A model generated the notes under the pieces. That model did not search any database, was not told the DNA's origin, and worked only from the letters and a program-made list of their open reading frames with translations. Made by a program: the position numbers and the translations under genes. A stretch of DNA of 9,594 bases from Tessaracoccus flavescens. GTDB taxonomy: Bacteria; Actinomycetota; Actinomycetes; Propionibacteriales; Propionibacteriaceae. Numbering within the stretch: the first letter of the stretch is position 1; each line of letters begins with the position of its first letter. Of the stretch, positions 6,277-9,594 are shown piece after piece. The stretch is taken from positions 1 through 9,594 of the forward strand of contig DYZF01000151.1 in assembly GCA_020741375.1 (NCBI GenBank), written 5' to 3'.

Positions 6277-6435
6277 GCCAAATCGTCGGGCTTCGTTGAC
6301 ACGGGCTCGTCCGCATGCTGACCAAGCCGTGCTGTCACGTGGGGAAACAGTCCGTCGACCGCGCCCGTTCCGGCGCATTATCGCACCGACAACAAACGCA
6401 AAGAAGAGGGGGTGGTCTTGAATCTGGCGGCTAAC

Positions 6436-6464
6436 GTGACCAATCTTCAATTTGCGGCAATAAT
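6436..6464 (+). promoter_or_regulatory. Promoter of the ctaE-qcrCAB operon, leaderless type
   Basis: GTGACC (6436-6441), a 17-base spacer and AATAAT (6459-6464) form a good sigma-70-type promoter. The -10 hexamer ends six bases before the GTG start codon at 6471, and no Shine-Dalgarno sequence is present, so the transcript should begin on the start codon. Confidence 0.65.
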
Positions 6465-6470
6465 GAGCGC

Positions 6471-7175
6471 GTGGCCACGAATCATGAGACTTTGACCGCG
6501 CCGACGGAGATTCCATCCGGGGCGATCCATCAGCTCCCCTCAGCGAGGTTGAACAAGCCTGCCGGGCGCCCCGACACCGTGTCGGTTGGCGTCATCGTGT
6601 GGATGGCAAGCGAACTGATGTTCTTCGCTGCCGTGTTCGCCGCGTACTTCTGGACCCGGAGCCTGACGAACGACGCCGCCGCTGCTGCCGGTGTCCCGTC
6701 GCTCTGGTCCCAGAACACGCCCCACCTCGACGTCACCTTTGCGGCGATCAACACGTCGATCCTGGTGCTGTCATCGCTGACCTGCCAGCTCGCCGCCAAC
6801 GCAGCGGAGGCCCGCCGGGTGACCGGCTCGTGGCTCAACCCGCTCAAGTGGGGCATGCGTGAGGGCTTCATCATCACCGCGATCCTCGGCAGCGTCTTCA
6901 TCGCCGGCCAGGTGTGGGAGTACTTCACGCTCTTCAACGAGGGCTACAACATCCAGACCAACCAGTACTGGTCGTTGTTCTTCCTCGCCACTGGCTTCCA
7001 CGGCATCCACGTGCTGGGCGGCATCGTCGCCTTCTGGTTCGTGCTGGCCCGCTCCTACATGACCCGCACCCACACCCACGAGCAGACCGTCGGCGCCCAC
7101 GTCGTGTCCTACTACTGGCACTTCGTCGACGTCATCTGGATCATCCTGTTCGGCGTTTTGTACTTCCTGCGCTAA
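6471..7175 (+). CDS. ctaE: Cytochrome c oxidase subunit III
   Basis: Integral-membrane subunit III of the aa3 terminal oxidase, which stabilises subunit I and its proton uptake during reduction of O2. The 234 residues carry five hydrophobic segments (about 37-61, 89-110, 131-151, 166-192 and 214-232); the actinobacterial form lacks two helices of the mitochondrial one. Family marks are the buried glutamate E48 in ASELMFF, FHGIHVLGG (176-184) and SYYWHFVDVIW (213-223). Translation starts at GTG 6471 from a leaderless-type promoter. It is the first gene of ctaE-qcrC-qcrA-qcrB, the usual actinobacterial order, in which the oxidase subunit is made together with the bcc complex it binds. qcrC follows after 28 bases. 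Confidence 0.96.
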   Translation: MATNHETLTAPTEIPSGAIHQLPSARLNKPAGRPDTVSVGVIVWMASELMFFAAVFAAYFWTRSLTNDAAAAAGVPSLWSQNTPHLDVTFAAINTSILVLSSLTCQLAANAAEARRVTGSWLNPLKWGMREGFIITAILGSVFIAGQVWEYFTLFNEGYNIQTNQYWSLFFLATGFHGIHVLGGIVAFWFVLARSYMTRTHTHEQTVGAHVVSYYWHFVDVIWIILFGVLYFLR

Positions 7176-7203
7176 CAACTGACAGACCTGGAGAAGAGAA
7201 ACA

Positions 7204-8004
7204 GTGAAGTTCCTGACCAACCTCCGGCGCCACGCCGTGGCTCGGCCTCTGTTGCTGATCCTGGCCCTCGTGGTCGTCGGTCTCAGCTACTCAGTTGTCA
7301 GCCCGCAGCGCTCCGCCGCGGAAACCGAAATGACCCAGCAGATCGAACAGGGCAAGGCCCTCTTCGACACCACCTGCTCTTCGTGCCACGGAATGAGCGG
7401 TGAAGGCACTACGCAGGGTCCGAGCCTGATCGGCACCGGCGCCGCCAGCGTCGATTTCCAGATGGGCACCGGCCGCATGCCGGCCGCCCGCGCCGAAGCC
7501 CAGATCCCTGCCCGCAAGGTCAACTACACCCAGGAGCAGATCGAGGCCGTCGCGGCCTATATCGGCTCGCTGGGCGCCGGCCCGGCCATCCCCGCTGAGT
7601 CGCAGTACTCCCCCGAGGGCCTCACCGAAGAGGAGATCGCCCGCGGCGGCGCCCTCTTCCGCGCCAACTGCTCCGCGTGCCACGGCATCGTCGGCGGCGG
7701 CGGCGCCATGCCCAACGGCAAGTACGCTCCGTCGCTGATGGAGACCGACGACGTCCACATCTACGAAGCGGTCCGCACCGGCCCGCAGCAGATGCCCATG
7801 TTCTCCAAGGACGTCATGCCTGATCAGAGCGTCCGCGAGATCATCGGCTACCTCGACGAAGCCCACGAGCAGCCCGCCTACGGTGGCCTGACCATGGGTT
7901 CCGCCGGCCCCGTGTCCGAGGGCTTCTGGGCATTCATCATCGGCATTGGCGGCCTCTCCCTGATCGCCACCTGGATCGCAAAGAAGGGGGCACGCGCCCG
8001 ATGA
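7204..8004 (+). CDS. qcrC: Diheme cytochrome c of the bcc complex
   Basis: Electron-transfer subunit of the menaquinol:cytochrome c reductase. In Actinobacteria it replaces soluble cytochrome c and passes electrons directly to the CuA site of the aa3 oxidase. The 266 residues have an N-terminal membrane anchor (15-31), two cytochrome c domains with heme sites CSSCH (58-62) and CSACH (156-160), and a C-terminal membrane helix (240-258). Likely axial methionines are M92 (in GRMPAAR) and M197 or M199 (in QQMPMF). The GTG start at 7204 has GGAG at 7190-7193, ten bases upstream. Its stop overlaps the qcrA start by four bases (ATGA), indicating translational coupling. Confidence 0.97.
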   Translation: MKFLTNLRRHAVARPLLLILALVVVGLSYSVVSPQRSAAETEMTQQIEQGKALFDTTCSSCHGMSGEGTTQGPSLIGTGAASVDFQMGTGRMPAARAEAQIPARKVNYTQEQIEAVAAYIGSLGAGPAIPAESQYSPEGLTEEEIARGGALFRANCSACHGIVGGGGAMPNGKYAPSLMETDDVHIYEAVRTGPQQMPMFSKDVMPDQSVREIIGYLDEAHEQPAYGGLTMGSAGPVSEGFWAFIIGIGGLSLIATWIAKKGARAR

Positions 8005-9065
8005 GCCACGACAACCTGCCGGTGCACGACCCAGACCTCGGTCACAGCGTCGTCAACCCCGGCCTCGAGGAGCACATCGAGCGTTTCGCTGACGTCGACA
8101 AGGGTGCGGGTAACCGTGCCTACGGCGCCATCCTGCTCATGCTCGCCGCGGTGCCCGTCCTAGCCATCGCCTACCTCGTCATCTACTTCGCCGTGCCGAA
8201 GGAGATGTACATCGATTTCGGCCTGCTGAAGGCCAGCGCTCTCAACGTGGGCCTCGGCCTCACGGGCGGCCTCGCCACCCTGCTGATCGGCATCGCCGTC
8301 ATCCAGTGGGCACGCGTGCTGATGGCCGACGAGGAGCAGGTTGAGTACCGCCACTCCGCGTCGTCCACCGACGAGGATCGTCAGGTCGTCGCTCAGCTGT
8401 TCAACGACGGCGTCGAAGAGTCTGGCGTCAAGCGTCGCAAGCTGCTGCTCGGTGCCCTCGGTGGCGCCGTCGGTGTGAGCCTGCTGCCCGCCGTCGTGCT
8501 GTTCGCCGACATGGGCCCGTGGCCCACCAAGGCAACCCGTCGCGAGACCATCGAGAAGACCATCTGGGCCGCCGAGATTCGCATCCTCAACGATGAGAAC
8601 TGGCTCCCGATCCGTCCCGAGGATCTCGAGATCGGCCAGCTCGTCAACGCCCAGCCGGAGAACTACAAGGAACTCCACGGCGTCGAGGCGCACCAGGCCA
8701 AGGCAAAGGCCGCCGTCATCGTCGTGCGCATGGATCCCGCGTCGATCAAGATTCCTGAGTCCCGCAAGGACTGGCAGGTCTCCGGCATCCTCGCCTACTC
8801 CAAGATCTGCACCCACGTCGGTTGCCCGATCTCGCTGTGGGAGCGCCAGACGCACCACCTGCTGTGCCCCTGCCACCAGTCGACGTTCGACCTCGGCAAC
8901 AGCGGCGTGGTTGTGTTCGGGCCTGCGGCTCGCGCACTCCCCCAGCTCCCCATCAAGGTCAACGAGGAGGGCTACCTGGTTGCGCAGAGCGACTTCACGG
9001 TGCCCGTTGGCCCCAGCTACTTCGAGCGTGACTCGCGCAACGACTTCAAGGACGGTGACCAGTGA
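8001..9065 (+). CDS. qcrA: Rieske iron-sulfur protein of the bcc complex, three-helix actinobacterial type
   Basis: Carries the [2Fe-2S] cluster that takes the first electron from menaquinol and passes it to QcrC. The 354 residues are long for a Rieske protein because of an actinobacterial N-terminal extension with two extra helices (about 41-65 and 79-103); a third helix spans 148-168. The cluster motifs are CTHVGC (270-275) and CPCH (289-292): ligands C270, H272, C289 and H292, with C275-C291 as the expected disulfide. KRRKLLLG (144-151) just before helix 3 is a twin-arginine motif, matching the known Sec-then-Tat insertion of the Streptomyces homologue. AAGGGGG at 7984-7990 precedes ATG 8001, and the start overlaps the qcrC stop. 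The stop overlaps the qcrB start as TGATG. Confidence 0.97.
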   Translation: MSHDNLPVHDPDLGHSVVNPGLEEHIERFADVDKGAGNRAYGAILLMLAAVPVLAIAYLVIYFAVPKEMYIDFGLLKASALNVGLGLTGGLATLLIGIAVIQWARVLMADEEQVEYRHSASSTDEDRQVVAQLFNDGVEESGVKRRKLLLGALGGAVGVSLLPAVVLFADMGPWPTKATRRETIEKTIWAAEIRILNDENWLPIRPEDLEIGQLVNAQPENYKELHGVEAHQAKAKAAVIVVRMDPASIKIPESRKDWQVSGILAYSKICTHVGCPISLWERQTHHLLCPCHQSTFDLGNSGVVVFGPAARALPQLPIKVNEEGYLVAQSDFTVPVGPSYFERDSRNDFKDGDQ

Positions 9066-9594
9066 TGGCAAAGCCCACCACCATCGCCCCCACTTCCGAA
9101 TCGGTTGAGGGACGCCAGGCCACGTCGGCCGGCACCGCCCCCGGCGCACTCAAGTGGGGTGACGAGCGCCTCGGTCTGGCCAAGATCGGCCGCTTCGGTC
9201 TGCGCAAGATCTTCCCGGACCACTGGTCCTTCCTGCTCGGTGAGATCGCGCTGTACTCGTTCATCATCCTGCTGCTGACCGGCGTGTTCCTGACCATCTG
9301 GTTCAAGCCGTCGATGGCTGAGATCGAGTACGACGGCTCCTACCAGCTCCTCAAGGGCTTGGCCGTGTCGGAGGCCTTCGCCTCCACGTTGAACATCTCG
9401 TTCGACGTGCGCGGCGGCCTGCTCGTGCGCCAGATCCACCACTGGGCAGCCCTGCTGTTCGTCGCCTCGGCCACCGTGCACATGCTGCGCGTGTTCTTCA
9501 CCGGCGCGTTCCGCAAGCCCCGCGAAGTCAACTGGCTGATCGGCGTCGGCCTGCTGTCGATGTCGCTGATCTCCGGTTTCTCCGGCTACTCGCT
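9065..9594 (+). CDS. qcrB: Cytochrome b of the bcc complex, N-terminal 176 residues (cut by window edge)
   Basis: Membrane subunit that holds the two b hemes and the quinol sites of the menaquinol:cytochrome c reductase. The visible part has an actinobacterial hydrophilic N-terminus (1-55), a first helix (about 56-80), and a second pair of helices starting near 120. [11 protein letters not shown] (123-133) and the HMLRVFF (139-145) after it supply the first heme histidines: H125 and H139 are spaced 14 apart as in other cytochromes b. [12 protein letters not shown] (146-157) is a typical loop. The second histidine pair and the Qo PEWY-type motif lie beyond the right edge; actinobacterial QcrB is usually about 540 residues. 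ATG at 9065 shares one base with the qcrA stop; GTG at 9062 in the same frame is a minor alternative. AAGGA at 9048-9052 is a plausible binding site. Confidence 0.96.
   Translation, partial: MAKPTTIAPTSESVEGRQATSAGTAPGALKWGDERLGLAKIGRFGLRKIFPDHWSFLLGEIALYSFIILLLTGVFLTIWFKPSMAEIEYDGSYQLLKGLAVSEAFASTLNISFDVRGGLLVRQIHHWAALLFVASATVHMLRVFFTGAFRKPREVNWLIGVGLLSMSLISGFSGYS

Larger units (their letters stand above)
6214..6470. other. Divergent regulatory region between receiver-trpD and ctaE-qcrCAB
   Basis: This 257-base spacer is the largest in the window. It carries candidate promoters for both operons, a CACGTG palindrome at 6336-6341, and three copies of TGACCAA: reversed at 6213-6219, forward at 6319-6325 and forward at 6437-6443. 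A perfect TTGACA at 6296-6301 has no -10 at a suitable distance. A 99-residue minus-strand frame crossing it resembles nothing and is not called. Confidence 0.55.

Noticed and set aside
6296..6301. Perfect TTGACA hexamer on the plus strand
   Set aside because: No -10-like hexamer lies 15-19 bases downstream, so it is not called as a promoter.
6217..6516. 99-codon minus-strand frame across the divergent spacer
   Set aside because: It would begin inside ctaE, span the ctaE promoter, and shows no family likeness or binding site.
1..9594. Mobile element, CRISPR array, tRNA, rRNA or riboswitch
   Set aside because: No transposase, terminal repeats, spaced direct repeats, cloverleaf or recognisable aptamer was seen; all space is taken by ordinary chromosomal genes.

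Overview
The window is high-GC DNA with actinobacterial gene content: an actinobacterial-type cytochrome bcc-aa3 respiratory operon, a three-helix Rieske protein with an internal twin-arginine motif, a sunset-domain membrane protein, and several start codons sitting directly behind a -10-like hexamer (leaderless arrangement). The gene set and the trpD / ctaE-qcrCAB divergent order are typical of Actinobacteria. A member of the Propionibacteriales is plausible, but this is only a guess from the overall feel of the proteins. The window is chromosomal housekeeping sequence. I see no mobile element, CRISPR array, tRNA or rRNA.

Left part (1-2855). On the minus strand lie a cyclophilin peptidyl-prolyl isomerase (cut by the window's left edge) and, upstream of it, a membrane protein with a MauE-like core followed by two thioredoxin-like domains. 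Divergent from it, with only 35 bases between the start codons, is a plus-strand gene for a single-span membrane protein with long amphipathic helices and a C-terminal sunset domain. The shared gap holds an AT-rich hexamer that reads as a -10 element on both strands. The plus-strand gene ends at a strong hairpin that also serves the convergent gene after it.

Middle (2856-6213). A YcaQ/AlkX-like DNA glycosylase (minus) diverges from a short prepilin peptidase (plus). Their 76-base spacer contains a perfect TTATCCACA DnaA box and two leaderless-type promoters. The prepilin peptidase converges on trpD and overlaps its 3' end by 20 bases. trpD is translationally coupled (TGATG) to an upstream degenerate response-regulator receiver of the Rv3143 type.

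Right part (6214-9594). A 257-base divergent regulatory region separates the receiver/trpD operon from ctaE-qcrC-qcrA-qcrB. These genes encode cytochrome c oxidase subunit III, the diheme cytochrome c, the Rieske protein and cytochrome b (cut by the right edge). Together they form much of the menaquinol:cytochrome c:O2 supercomplex, with qcrC serving as the built-in cytochrome c. The operon promoter (GTGACC, 17-base spacer, AATAAT) places the likely transcription start on the GTG codon of ctaE.

Nothing here is clearly a new defence or mobile system. The most unusual items are the MauE plus double-thioredoxin fusion, the symmetric divergent promoter in front of it, the DnaA box in the repair-gene promoter, and the degenerate receiver coupled to trpD.
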